From the NCBI GenBank assembly GCA_026645575.1, contig JAPKMW010000079.1:1-54068 (forward strand): a stretch of DNA of 54,068 bases. Direction: 5' to 3'. The position numbers were made by a program, and so were the translations under genes. The first letter of the stretch is position 1. Each line of letters starts with the position of its first letter. The notes beneath the pieces were generated by a model, which was not told the DNA's origin, did no database searches, and was given only the letters and a program-made list of their open reading frames with translations. Shown here one piece after another: positions 23,783 through 32,951 of the stretch. The stretch is from Caldilineaceae bacterium (GTDB taxonomy: Bacteria > Chloroflexota > Anaerolineae > Caldilineales > Caldilineaceae).

Positions 23783-26296
23783 ATGACGCCATCAAAATCA
23801 ACTCCATCATCATTTGGGCAGTGGCTGCGCCGCTTACGCAGCCAGCAGGATCTTACACAGGAGGCGTTGGCGGAGGCGGCCTACTGTTCGGTGCAAACCA
23901 TTCGTTTTTTTGAAACGGGCAAACGGCGCCCTTCGCTGGAAATGGCAGAACGGCTGGCGGAAGTGTTGCAAGTGCCGGCGGCGCAACAGGAAGAGTTTTA
24001 TCGCTTGGCGCGCCAACCATTGGAGAAAGCTGAGCGGGCCGACGAGGAGGAGCCTGCGCCCCCACCCCAACCGGCCACAATTCACAAACCGCTCCTACCA
24101 CACACTGCGACGGCGCTGGTCGGGCGGGAAGGGGAGCGCAATATTTTGATTCGCCTCTTGCACCATGATCAGCACCGCTTGGTCACGTTGGTGGGGGCTG
24201 GCGGCATGGGCAAGACACGTCTGGCGCTGGAAACGGCCAACGCCCTGGCGCCGCACTTTGCCGACGGCGCCGCCTTTGTCACTCTGACGCCCGTGCAGAC
24301 CGCCGCCCAATTGCCGGAAGCCGTGGCGGAAGTAGTCGGCGTTGATCTGAAAGGCGGTCGCACACCGGGGGCGCAGGTGCTGGCCTGGCTGGCAACGCGC
24401 CATCTTCTCCTCATCCTGGATAACTTTGAACATCTTCTGGAAGATGGCAGCCATTCGCTACCGCTACAAGGGGGCGAAACGGAGGGACAGAACGCCATCA
24501 TCTGGCTCAAGACGCTGCTGGCCGGCGCCCCGAAAGTGCATGTACTGATCACCTCGCGCGAGCGTTTGCGCGTCAGCGGCGAACGCATCTTTGAACTGGG
24601 CGGACTTTCCCTGCCCGGCCCGACCGTCCCGCCGGAAGCGGCGGAAGCGGTAAAGCTCTTTGTTGAGCGCGCCCAACATGTCAGTGGTGATTTTGAGTTG
24701 GACGAAGCGAACAAAGCAGCAATTGTCCGTGTCTGTCAGTTGGTAGGGGGGATGCCGCTGGGGATTGAGCTGGCGGCGGCATGGGTGCGCGTCTTAAGCT
24801 GTGAAGAGATTGCCGACGAGATGGCGCGCAGCCTTGACTTTCTGGTGCGTGCCGACCGGGATGTGGCGCCGCGTCATCACAGTATGCGGGCCGTCTTCGA
24901 TTCGTCGTGGCGGCTGCTGACGCCAGAGGAGCAGCGGGTGGCAGCGCGTCTATCCGTATTGCGCGGCAGCTTTGATCGCGCTGCTGCACAAGCGATTGCC
25001 GGCGCGAACTTACCCCAATTAGCCGCGCTGGTCGATAAATCGTTTGTGCGCGTCGGCGGCGCCGAAGCCGGCGGCGTAGCCGGCGCCCAACGCTATGATA
25101 TTCATGAACTCCTGCGCCAATACCTCTTTGATCAATTGCTGGCGTCCGCTGAAGAGCAAGCGGTGAAACGCCGGCATGCTGAATTTTATACACGTCTGGC
25201 CGAGCGGATCGACCCGGATTTTCACGCCGACCACACCGCCCATTGGCGCCGCCAATTGCTCATGGAACAGAACAACCTGCGCACCGCCCTGACCTGGGGT
25301 GTGAGCGAAGGGCATGACCCGGCACTGGGATTGCGCCTGGCCGCAGCGTTGGGCAGCTTTTGGGAGACGGTCTGTAACTGGAAAGAGGGGCGACAGTGGT
25401 TGCAAAGTGCACTATTGCAAACGCAAGAATCCCATGCCGTGCGGGCGCGCGCTCTGGTCAAGCTTGGTGAGTTACATCGGCTCTTAGAAGAAGCGACGTT
25501 GGCTGAACAGCATATCAAAGCGGGATTGGCGCTCTGGCAGGCGCTGGCGGATCGTCCCAGCATTGCCTATACCCTCCTGCAACTAGGCAAGGTTGCCTCC
25601 ACCCGTGGCGACTATGCGCAGGCGAAAATGCTGTTGGAGGAAAGCCTGGCGATCTACCGACAGTTGGATCATCACTGGGGGATTGCTTCCCTGCTCAATC
25701 AATTAGGCGGCATTGAGATTCATTTAGGGAACTACGAGCAGGCCAGTCAGTTATTGGATGAAGCGTGGCCGTTGGTGCAACCAATGGAGCAGCGGCCCAC
25801 TATCGGCGTGGCGGCCAATCTTCTAGGACGGGCGCTCCTGGGACAGGGCCAGATCGAGCGGGCCATTACCCTGTTCCAACGGGCGCTCCAGATCTTTCAG
25901 CAGGAGGAATCTCAGGCAGGCATCGCCTGGTCGTTTATCAACCTGGCGTTGACCTATTTACAGATCGAGGATCTGCCCACTGCCAAGGGCTACTTTCAGG
26001 ACTGTTTTCGCACCTATCGCCTGCTAGAGAGCAAAGGCGGGATGATGGCGGCATTGGAGGGGCTGGCAGCCATTGCTGCTAACCAAGGTGAGGCGATCAA
26101 AGCAGTGCAACTCCTGGCAATAGCAGCCCAATGGCGCCGGGAAAGTGGACAATCGCTCACCGAACATGAAATTGCCACCCAACAACGCGCGCGCCAGTTA
26201 ACTGAAGCGGCTCTCGACCCAGCAACCTGGCAGGCGACCTGGCAGAGTGTGCAACATTGGTCGGTGGCGCAGGTGGCGAAAGTGGCGTTGGGATAG
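23783..26296 (+). CDS. XRE-family regulator with NB-ARC ATPase and TPR domains
   Basis: This cytosolic STAND-type regulator has 837 residues. The N-terminal helix-turn-helix of the XRE/Cro type spans about residues 10-65 (WLRRLRSQQDLTQEALAEAA then RFFETGKRRPSLEMAERLAE). The NB-ARC domain has P-loop GAGGMGKT near residue 138 and Walker B LLLILDNFEH; LITSRERLRVSGERIFEL and GMPLGIELAAAWV are also typical. TPR repeats occupy about residues 540-810. The ligand is unknown. A GTG-started frame begins at 23765, but it would cover the -10 element, so ATG 23783 is preferred, giving a leaderless mRNA. It is divergent from the SARP-controlled MFS gene and might regulate it. Confidence 0.86.
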   Translation: MTPSKSTPSSFGQWLRRLRSQQDLTQEALAEAAYCSVQTIRFFETGKRRPSLEMAERLAEVLQVPAAQQEEFYRLARQPLEKAERADEEEPAPPPQPATIHKPLLPHTATALVGREGERNILIRLLHHDQHRLVTLVGAGGMGKTRLALETANALAPHFADGAAFVTLTPVQTAAQLPEAVAEVVGVDLKGGRTPGAQVLAWLATRHLLLILDNFEHLLEDGSHSLPLQGGETEGQNAIIWLKTLLAGAPKVHVLITSRERLRVSGERIFELGGLSLPGPTVPPEAAEAVKLFVERAQHVSGDFELDEANKAAIVRVCQLVGGMPLGIELAAAWVRVLSCEEIADEMARSLDFLVRADRDVAPRHHSMRAVFDSSWRLLTPEEQRVAARLSVLRGSFDRAAAQAIAGANLPQLAALVDKSFVRVGGAEAGGVAGAQRYDIHELLRQYLFDQLLASAEEQAVKRRHAEFYTRLAERIDPDFHADHTAHWRRQLLMEQNNLRTALTWGVSEGHDPALGLRLAAALGSFWETVCNWKEGRQWLQSALLQTQESHAVRARALVKLGELHRLLEEATLAEQHIKAGLALWQALADRPSIAYTLLQLGKVASTRGDYAQAKMLLEESLAIYRQLDHHWGIASLLNQLGGIEIHLGNYEQASQLLDEAWPLVQPMEQRPTIGVAANLLGRALLGQGQIERAITLFQRALQIFQQEESQAGIAWSFINLALTYLQIEDLPTAKGYFQDCFRTYRLLESKGGMMAALEGLAAIAANQGEAIKAVQLLAIAAQWRRESGQSLTEHEIATQQRARQLTEAALDPATWQATWQSVQHWSVAQVAKVALG

Positions 26297-26304
26297 CTGA
26301 TGAT

Positions 26305-26369
26305 AGGTATGGTTTGCAGCCGCACGAACCCTGCTACATTCCAGATCCGTGCGGTTGCAAACCACACCT
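26305..26369. repeat. Imperfect long hairpin between convergent genes
   Basis: AGGTATGGTTTGCAGCCGCA (from 26305) pairs with the segment ending at 26369 with two mismatches. It separates the regulator from the convergent CHAD gene. Confidence 0.65.
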
Positions 26370-26374
26370 ACCAT

Positions 26375-27805
26375 TTACAATCGCACCAGCGCTCTTCCCA
26401 GTTGTGCGCGACTCTCCTCATTCACAAGCGCTGCAAAGGCCGCCGGCGCCTGTCGGCGTAATTCCTCCACCAAATCCGCTTGGGCTTGTTGATAGGCGAG
26501 CGTACCTGGTGTCTCTTTGGTTTCATCCACTAGCATCTGTGCAATGACGGCGTCATTGAGATCGCCCAGTAGCTCCTGCAACGCCTTTAATCGTGCAATC
26601 AGCTTCTCACATTCAGAACCGAGCAGATGGCGGACAAATTCCAGGTTATAGCGCAGGTGTTTACATTCAATCCGCAGGTTATGTAAAAATTCAGGCGCAA
26701 CTACCGCCTCTGTTTGAAAGAGGGTTTCATAGGCGCGCACGGCGGTAAAGCCTTCCCATATTTGCATGGGAATGACATGGCGCACCTGTTGTGGAATGAG
26801 CGGGGCAAGGGTATGTTTGACAGGCGTAGTCGGCAGGGCGCAAAAGGCTTGGAACTCCGCCAACAAGTCGCTGTACTCACGGCTGTCGAGCCAAGTTACC
26901 AGCGCTTTATGCGCTTCTTGGCGCTGCGCCCGCCACACTTGCACCCATTTTTTCGGCGCCTGTACGGCTGTCTCGTCCATACGGGAGCGTCGTGCTTTGG
27001 CCAGGGTCACATCCAAATTGCGCACATGGCCAAGCAGCCGACCTGTTTTGCGGAGAAAGTGCAGATAGGGGCGAAGCTGTTTACGCGAAAAGAAGTGACC
27101 ATATAACTTCGCCGCTGCCCGTGCACGTCGAATAGCGACGCGCATGTTATGGACATAGTCGCGCTCCTGACTATAGCGGACGCCAGCTTCGTTGAGGATC
27201 ATCGTCATGAGTTGCTCCCGCCAGATCAGACGACAGGCATCGGCCACCAACATTTGGGGTTGTATCCCAACCTGATCAAGCGCACCAGGCGCTTGCCGAC
27301 TTGCCGCTAATAGGCTTTCCTCTAAGCGCAGGAAGGGGGTAGGCGCGGCTTGTTCTTCCGCTGGCTGGGTCATTGTCAAAATGGGCTGCAACTTGGTATG
27401 CTTGGGCAGCACCGATGTCACTGTCTTCCGTAGCGTTTTGGGCCAGCGTTTGACGGTCAACGCCTCATCGTCACAAGGGATTGACGCTGTCATGGTCTCT
27501 CGCCGTCGGATCTGCTTGTTTACCTTGCCCGCTAAATCGGCGGCGGCATTTTTAACGGTCAGCCGCAGATGGCCGTCAGCTTCGTCCAAGCGTACCACAA
27601 AGCCGCTGCGCAACAGGTGATAAGCGGCACTATCGACATAGCGGGTGCGTTCGCCGCTACCTTCCGGCCAATCATTTGCCAAGATGGATGATTGGTCGCT
27701 ATGCAGTACGCCGTTGGGAAAACCGTTATTGGGGAAACTGCTGTGAAGGTGGGCGGGTGCTGTTGATGATTGTGTAAAGTGTAGAGCATTGTTGATATTT
27801 TTCAT
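26375..27805 (-). CDS. CHAD-domain protein
   Basis: The CHAD domain, a helical His-rich module that binds inorganic polyphosphate, covers about residues 185-470 of 476. It is recognised by the repeated basic helices HNMRVAIRRARAAAKLYGHF, LRKTGRLLGHVRNLDVTLAKAR and, in the second half, FLHNLRIECKHLRYNLEFVR with LQELLGDLNDAVIAQ. The first ~180 residues resemble no domain I can name, but WRNG-free polar sequence with RLDEADGHLRLTVKNAA could be a diverged CYTH-like beta segment. Polyphosphate granule association or polyphosphate metabolism is the likely role. AGGA precedes the ATG. It is monocistronic, with a gene-free region upstream. Confidence 0.82.
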   Translation of the reverse strand: MKNINNALHFTQSSTAPAHLHSSFPNNGFPNGVLHSDQSSILANDWPEGSGERTRYVDSAAYHLLRSGFVVRLDEADGHLRLTVKNAAADLAGKVNKQIRRRETMTASIPCDDEALTVKRWPKTLRKTVTSVLPKHTKLQPILTMTQPAEEQAAPTPFLRLEESLLAASRQAPGALDQVGIQPQMLVADACRLIWREQLMTMILNEAGVRYSQERDYVHNMRVAIRRARAAAKLYGHFFSRKQLRPYLHFLRKTGRLLGHVRNLDVTLAKARRSRMDETAVQAPKKWVQVWRAQRQEAHKALVTWLDSREYSDLLAEFQAFCALPTTPVKHTLAPLIPQQVRHVIPMQIWEGFTAVRAYETLFQTEAVVAPEFLHNLRIECKHLRYNLEFVRHLLGSECEKLIARLKALQELLGDLNDAVIAQMLVDETKETPGTLAYQQAQADLVEELRRQAPAAFAALVNEESRAQLGRALVRL

Positions 27806-28265
27806 GTACGATCCTAAATGAAATTACCCCATTGACCATAAGAATGGTCTCTTTGATTGGTATTGATGCGCACCATAGCAAGACACACAATGCCAACCAA
27901 AAACTAGCGCAAGAAATAACTCTCGTCGAGTGAATTGCACCGCCACAGTAGCAGTGATTCGCTTTGGTAATGTAACGTATCTTTTTTAACGTTTTGTTAA
28001 TAATATGTTAACGTGATAGATTTGATAGCTTTTGAAAGAAATTTGAAAACAAATATTGCTAAATATAGCGGACGTTATTGCGTCTTATGACTTAAACAAA
28101 GGTAGGCATAAGTCTGTTGCCCGCTAACTTTTGTCTACTGGTATACGATCAACGTAGGATATATTTGCGGAACTAATAGACAAACCATAGAAAAGTTGCA
28201 CATTCATACATGGAGAAACACCGAGCTACTTGTACTACTTTTATGGGTTTTATCTATAAGCAGTG
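27806..28265. other. Gene-free AT-rich stretch
   Basis: This is the most AT-rich part of the window. No convincing open frame is present. Isolated TTTAACG (27985) and GTTAACG (28007) heptamers occur 22 bp apart on the plus strand, but no gene follows in that direction. It lies between the CHAD gene and a decayed gene. Confidence 0.6.
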
Positions 28266-28859
28266 CTATGCCTTTGCGACTCGCCACTCGCTGATATTGC
28301 GGCTTTCTTGGTCAAAGGCGATGCCAAGCAGGAGAATCGTCTTGCCCTGGTTGCGGAAGGGGAGATCATAATTGTTTTGCGCGAATCTGTTCAAGCGCAA
28401 TCGGGGCTGGGGAAAGTTGTGGGTGGCCGTTCATAAAAGTCCCCTTGGAAGCTGCGCTCCATCCGCTTCACCGTCAAATAGCCGGTTTGGAAGAGCAACG
28501 AGATCACACTGATCTGGTTAACATCGGCGCTGTCGAGCAATTTGTCATTGGCACTGATCTCATCGAGCGTATACGCTGGGATTGTTTGTTGGCGCAGCAA
28601 TTTGATGAGAAATGAAGGTGTGGCGGTGGAAAACCAGGGATTGGCAAAGCGCTGTTGCGAAAAGAACACAAGTGTTGAAAAAGGTACACAATTTTGTTTT
28701 GTAGTCATCCCCCTTTACCGTAATTCCTGCCTCTACGGCCAATTCGTCCATGTGTTTGGAGAGGGCTTGCACCAGTGATTTCTCGCGGTAATTGAGCGCA
28801 ATGTGGTTGCGTTCGCGTAAGCGGGTAAACTCTTGTTCGCCGATCGGTAAGCTTTGCAT
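28266..28859 (-). pseudogene. Decayed AAA-ATPase/PD-(D/E)XK nuclease-like gene (DUF1703 type)
   Basis: Fragments of one family appear in order in different frames. The start MQSLPIGEQEFTRLRERN is typical of these proteins' first residues. A middle piece follows (FANPWFSTATPSFLIKLLRQ, then YTLDEISANDKLLDSADV and SLLFQTGYLTVK). The end is ALEQIRAK, a frameshift, then GKTILLLGIAFDQESRNISEW. Intact members have about 500-550 residues; here some 200 residues' worth remain, with at least two frameshifts and large deletions including the P-loop region. Intact homologues are common in Bacteroidetes, Chloroflexi and other anaerobes and of unknown role. Confidence 0.78.
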
Positions 28860-28895
28860 GGCCGTAGTCTACCATCCCTTTGGTCTGCCGGGTAG

Positions 28896-29621
28896 TTACT
28901 GCACTTTCGTCCCCACATGAATCGCCACGGCGCCCAACATGCGCTCCATGTAGACGACATTGCGTAACCCGCCCTGCTCCATCAAGTGCTGCAGCACCCG
29001 TGGCTCCGGGAAATCGACGGTACTGTGGGGCAGGTAGCTATATGCCTGGCGATCCCCGCTGATGATTCCGCCCAGGATCGGCACAAAGCGAAAGAAGTAG
29101 AGACTAAAGAACGGTCCCAAGACCGAGTTGGTCGGCGGCGTAATTTCCAGGCAAACGACGCGCCCCCCCGGTTTGGTCACCCGCGCCTGTTCGCGGAAAG
29201 CGGCGGCGCGATCCACCACATTGCGGATCATAAAGCCGCTGACCACGGCGTCAAAGGTGTTGTCAGGAAAGGGCAGGGCAAAGGTGTCGCCCTGGGTAAA
29301 GGGCAACACCCGCCCTGGTAGTTTACCCACCCCCGCTGCCATCATTTCGTAGGTAAAGTCACTGCCATACGCCTGAACGCCGGGAAAGCGACGCATGGCT
29401 TCATAGGCAATGTCGCCAGTGCCAGTACCGACATCCAGCAATTTACCGTGCGGCGGCAACTGACAATAGTCGAGCAATTCGCGCCGCCAGCGCTGATCCT
29501 GTCCCATGCTCATCAGACGGTTCATCAGATCATAGGTCGCAGCGATGCGCGCAAACATGCGGTTGACAAAGCGCGGTTTTTCATCCAGCGAAGGGAGAGC
29601 AGGTGATGGTGAAGTTGTCAT
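28896..29621 (-). CDS. menG: Demethylmenaquinone methyltransferase
   Basis: This SAM-dependent methyltransferase has 241 residues and performs the last step of menaquinone synthesis. Family signatures: FVNRMFARIAATYDLMNRLMSMGQDQRWRRELL (UbiE motif), the SAM-binding loop LLDVGTGTGDIA, DNTFDAVVSGFMIRNVVDR, then GGRVVCLEITPPTNSVLGPFFSLYFF and YLPHSTVDFPEP. The UbiE/MenG family acts on menaquinone or ubiquinone; menaquinone is expected in this phylum. The frame runs to 29681, but ATG 29621 overlaps the stop of the GDSL gene (ATGA) and starts the family's usual N-terminus. It is the last gene of a minus-strand run from about 35 kb. Confidence 0.88.
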   Translation of the reverse strand: MTTSPSPALPSLDEKPRFVNRMFARIAATYDLMNRLMSMGQDQRWRRELLDYCQLPPHGKLLDVGTGTGDIAYEAMRRFPGVQAYGSDFTYEMMAAGVGKLPGRVLPFTQGDTFALPFPDNTFDAVVSGFMIRNVVDRAAAFREQARVTKPGGRVVCLEITPPTNSVLGPFFSLYFFRFVPILGGIISGDRQAYSYLPHSTVDFPEPRVLQHLMEQGGLRNVVYMERMLGAVAIHVGTKVQ

Positions 29622-30358
29622 AACGTAACATTCTCTGTTTGTAGCCAATGTTGAATCTGTTGGGCAACGGCAGCGCCCCATTGTTGATAGAGACGCGGCC
29701 CCGGATGAAATTTGTCGCTCGCCAACCAGGTTGGATCAAACGTGCGATTTAAGTTGATATGTTCACAATCCGGCTGGGTCTGCACCCACATTGCGAGGGC
29801 TTGGTCAAAGTGGCGAACTTGGCCCCCAATATACCAACGTAGCGGTTGGGGTAAGGCCGGAAACCGATGGACAGGGGGCAAGCCAGAGAAGATAATCCGG
29901 CGGACCTGCGCAACTGTGCGTAAGGTTTCCACCAACGCTTGTTGTTGTATCTGCCAAGCCGCTAATGGTTGCCCAGCCGTCACATCATTTACCCCTAAGG
30001 AGATGACGGCCACATCAAAGTGATCGTTCAAGGTCTTTTGCAGATGTTTAAGCGTGCCGGACGTGGTGGCCCCTGGTCGGGCGATCAGTTGCCATTGCAC
30101 CTGATAGGCCTGGGCCAATGGTGCTACGACTTGCCCTAACAACGCTTCCACTTGGGTGGCGGCGCCAACACCGGCCGCTGCAGAATCACCCAAGACGACC
30201 AACCGCAACGGTGGCCCCTCGCCGCTGACGCCGGCGCGTGGCCCGGCAGCCTCCGGCAAAGCAAGGGCAATCTGTCGGATAGCACGTCCCTGTGCCAAAA
30301 GGACGGGCGCCAGCAAGAGCCGCGCAAGTTGATATGGGATCATGTTTTTGCTACTCAT
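29618..30358 (-). CDS. SGNH/GDSL-family hydrolase
   Basis: This esterase- or lipase-like protein has 246 residues. The nucleophile S59 lies in VVLGDSAAAGVG, block III is N124 in SLGVNDV, and the catalytic Asp-His pair is D215 and H218 in SDKFHPG. The glycine of block II appears as ARPGATTSG. The N-terminus has a hydrophobic stretch (LARLLLAPVLLAQG) that could be a membrane anchor or an uncleaved signal. Substrate unknown; an acyl or acetyl ester is expected. Its stop overlaps the menG start by 4 bp, so the two genes are cotranslated. No ribosome-binding site is clear. Confidence 0.83.
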   Translation of the reverse strand: MSSKNMIPYQLARLLLAPVLLAQGRAIRQIALALPEAAGPRAGVSGEGPPLRLVVLGDSAAAGVGAATQVEALLGQVVAPLAQAYQVQWQLIARPGATTSGTLKHLQKTLNDHFDVAVISLGVNDVTAGQPLAAWQIQQQALVETLRTVAQVRRIIFSGLPPVHRFPALPQPLRWYIGGQVRHFDQALAMWVQTQPDCEHINLNRTFDPTWLASDKFHPGPRLYQQWGAAVAQQIQHWLQTENVTL

Positions 30359-30421
30359 TACACAGGCTGTTGCTGGTCAAGCAAAGTTGAAAAAACTTGA
30401 TGCATTGATTGTACACTGACT

Positions 30422-31186
30422 TCAGCGTTGCGCCTGTGCGATAGCATCCAGTGTAACGGCAGGGTTGTTGGTCAAGAGGGCATCGACGCCGCAGCGGAGA
30501 TAGTAGCGGATGCGCGGCTCCGGCCTTGGATCAAGGGGGCAGACAATTTTACCCAATCGATGCGCCCACCAGACATAGAACGGGTTGAGATAGATCAACG
30601 GCCAGACCGGCCCTAGTAACTCCGCCTTGCCTGTCGGTAGGGCATTCCACATGGTGATATTGCCCGTGGGAATCGCCGGTTGTACTGCTTCGACACCACC
30701 CACATACTCGGCGTGAAACGAAATAATTGCACAGCGTTGCACCATGTCATACCGTTCCAGCAATGCGATTAGACGGGCAGCGTCTTCCGGTTGGGCAAAG
30801 CGCGGGTCTTTGAGTTCCAAGAGCAGTGGCGTTTGCGCGTTGGTGGCTTCAATCAATTCAACCAGCGAGAGGATGCGTGAACTCGTCAACTGACCGCCCG
30901 GCGCGCGGGTCTGGTAGCGCTTGAGTTCGGCCAGCGTATGGTTTTGCAACGCGCCTTGGCCTTCGGTCATGCGATCAACCGTGTGATCATGGAAAAGGAC
31001 GATCTCATTGTCACGCGTAAAATGGAGGTCAGTCTCTAACACATCAGCGCCCTGCGCCAGCGCCAATTGAAACGACGGCAAGGTATTTTCCGGTTGCAGA
31101 TCCGGCGTTCCGCGATGGGCGACAATCACGGGGCGTGTGCGTTGGTGACGAGTAGCGCGAAAGTGGGACCAGGTAAGTGTTGTCAT
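30422..31186 (-). CDS. Glycerophosphodiester phosphodiesterase family protein
   Basis: This TIM-barrel enzyme has 254 residues and hydrolyses glycerophosphodiesters to glycerol 3-phosphate and an alcohol. The catalytic set is complete: H24-R-G in VIVAHRGTPD, E33-N-T, metal ligands E51 and D53 in VLETDLHFT, and H66 in VLFHDHTVDRMT. LLLELKDPRF supplies the later Glu/Lys pair. The GDPD insert with H66 is typical. There is no signal peptide, so it acts in the cytosol on recycled phospholipid head groups. Its ATG overlaps the stop of the gene before it (ATGA), so it is coupled to the DUF1428-like gene. Confidence 0.88.
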   Translation of the reverse strand: MTTLTWSHFRATRHQRTRPVIVAHRGTPDLQPENTLPSFQLALAQGADVLETDLHFTRDNEIVLFHDHTVDRMTEGQGALQNHTLAELKRYQTRAPGGQLTSSRILSLVELIEATNAQTPLLLELKDPRFAQPEDAARLIALLERYDMVQRCAIISFHAEYVGGVEAVQPAIPTGNITMWNALPTGKAELLGPVWPLIYLNPFYVWWAHRLGKIVCPLDPRPEPRIRYYLRCGVDALLTNNPAVTLDAIAQAQR

Positions 31187-31536
31187 ACAACCCGCTCAAA
31201 CTCGCCGCGTAAGATGCGGCTGACATCAAGAATTTGGGTAATTTGTTGGTACAACTCGGTAATTTCCGGATCATTGTCCACCTGCGCCATGACAACATCA
31301 TGGTGGGCGCGATCGCGAAAGCGACTGGCGCTGATAAAGAGTTGCTCATCAGGGCCAAGCGCAATTTCATCATAGAGGGCCATACAACCATATTTGGCAT
31401 CCAGGTTAACCGGCGCAAATGTCTCATCATCCAGCGCGCCATACCGGCGATAGATGATCGCCGCTGCGGTCTGAATGCGCAAGAATTCATCAATCTTGCT
31501 TTGCGGAACACGATAGATATAGATCGATGAGAACAT
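31183..31536 (-). CDS. DUF1428-like dimeric alpha-beta barrel protein
   Basis: This 117-residue protein has the DUF1428 pattern: IYIYRVPQSKIDEFLRIQTAA, AIIYRRYGALDDETF, then a GPDEQLFISASRFRDRAHHDVVMAQVDNDPEI segment that corresponds to the family's E-x-V-x-F-S-x-x-x-Y-x-S-R-x-H-R-D-x-V. Function is unknown; the fold often binds small molecules or acts as a stress or oxygenase-like protein. It overlaps the GDPD gene downstream by 4 bp and lies 11 bp after the metallophosphoesterase gene, so it is part of the same operon. Confidence 0.68.
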   Translation of the reverse strand: MFSSIYIYRVPQSKIDEFLRIQTAAAIIYRRYGALDDETFAPVNLDAKYGCMALYDEIALGPDEQLFISASRFRDRAHHDVVMAQVDNDPEITELYQQITQILDVSRILRGEFERVV

Positions 31537-31547
31537 AATGACCCCGA

Positions 31548-32951
31548 CTAAGCCAAAAGAAGTTGTTCATGATGCCAGGAAACGCGCAATTGTTGCCCCC
31601 GAAAAGGTCGATCCGCTGATCCACGCTTGCCATACCCCACGCTCCAGCGCGCCGGCCAGGTCAACCGCTCCACCCCCCAGGCCGAGGCGCCTCGCATTGA
31701 CGACCAGGGTGATTCATCATCCCAGCGCCAGAGCAGACCACCCGGCCCCATACCCGTATGCAGCGCCACTTCCAGCAGAAAGGGTTCATCGGCGGTCAGC
31801 GCCGGCCCTGTCCACAGATGCGGACTCCGCCCTGCTTGCGGCGACAGGAGAATACCCAACCGTTGTTCACAGCCGATCAGCCCAATCCAGAGCGGGGTAA
31901 ACGCGGAACCTTGATTCCAAGCTGAGAGTAAGGTCTGGGGCGACCCATCTTCGTCAGCCGTGGCGTGACCCTGGAAACGCCAGGCAAACAGGTCGGCGGC
32001 TGGGGTTGATTGGTCAGTGGAGGTAAAGAGCGCTGCGCTTTCACCCGACGGTAACACTTGCCATTGATTCGAGGGCGGCAACCCGATCGGCCATTGGAGC
32101 CATTCCCGGCACGCTCCTTCCGTGTCCAGCACCTGATAGCGCAAGCCATCGGCATCGACTGCGGCTTGCACACAATGCAAATATTCACTCTCCGGCGGCA
32201 TCCGATGCGCCGTGCCGGCCCCTGCGGTGAGGATCTGTAGCACCCCTTCATGCACCTGGACATCAAAGGCCAGAATATGGCTGCACCAATAAGCCAAAAC
32301 GCCCTGTCGCACCAGAATGCGCCAGAAAGCTTGACCACAGCGCTTTTCCAGTTCACGCTGCTGCGCACCGGAAAACCCATTGACCGGAAAAACCGGATGA
32401 TGACCAAAGACAAACTTATAACGGGCGTCGGCGTGGGCCGTCAATATTTGATCCAGCCAGCTTGTTTCGACATAGCCTTCGCCGCCCAACCCCGACCAGA
32501 GCGTGTTGACAAAGATCAGCAAGAGATCATCGCGTCGGACAAAATAGCTCAACCCTTCCTGCCCGGGCGGGCCATTCCGCGGCAAATGGGCCATGACTTC
32601 ACGGAAGATGGCTTCGCTGGCCGGGTCATAGACCGTGTGGTTGCCGGTGGTGTGATAGAGCGGGATCGCCGCCCGATCCAGCCAGGCCATTTCGTGGGTG
32701 AACCAATGCTGCCATTGACGGCGCAGTTCAGCGTCATCGGTCGTTAGCCCAATAATCTCGTCGCCGGGAAAGGCGATGAATTGGGGCGGCGGTTGCAAGC
32801 GCGCCACAACGGCATTGACCGCGGCAAAGGTGCCTTCATGGAGCGCGCCTGGCACGCCGGAGCAACTATCGGCATAACAGACAAAGTAATGACCAACGCC
32901 GTTAGGGACGAGGGCGGGAATTGTCTGTGCAAGGTGGTTATTTGATTCCAC
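31548..32951 (-). CDS. Calcineurin-like metallophosphoesterase with C-terminal extension
   Basis: The 467 residues start with a phosphoesterase core: CYADSCSG (position of the first metal motif), FIAFPGDEIIGL (GD motif), YHTTGNHTVYD (GNH motif), and KFVFGHHPVFPVNG (GHxP motif). A later H in CSHILAFDVQ would be the final GHxH-like site. About 200 further residues form a beta-rich part of unknown kind (FLLEVALHTGMGPGGLLWRW and so on), perhaps carbohydrate-binding or a second unknown domain. The first motif is not the usual DxH, so the activity is uncertain. The start overlaps the end of the HNH gene by 14 bp, so the two are coupled. Confidence 0.75.
   Translation of the reverse strand: MESNNHLAQTIPALVPNGVGHYFVCYADSCSGVPGALHEGTFAAVNAVVARLQPPPQFIAFPGDEIIGLTTDDAELRRQWQHWFTHEMAWLDRAAIPLYHTTGNHTVYDPASEAIFREVMAHLPRNGPPGQEGLSYFVRRDDLLLIFVNTLWSGLGGEGYVETSWLDQILTAHADARYKFVFGHHPVFPVNGFSGAQQRELEKRCGQAFWRILVRQGVLAYWCSHILAFDVQVHEGVLQILTAGAGTAHRMPPESEYLHCVQAAVDADGLRYQVLDTEGACREWLQWPIGLPPSNQWQVLPSGESAALFTSTDQSTPAADLFAWRFQGHATADEDGSPQTLLSAWNQGSAFTPLWIGLIGCEQRLGILLSPQAGRSPHLWTGPALTADEPFLLEVALHTGMGPGGLLWRWDDESPWSSMRGASAWGVERLTWPARWSVGYGKRGSADRPFRGQQLRVSWHHEQLLLA

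Noticed and set aside
27971..28030. TTTAACG and GTTAACG heptamers on the plus strand as a fifth SARP site.
   Set aside because: Spacing is 22 bp with an AT-rich background, the -10 is poor and no gene follows on that strand.
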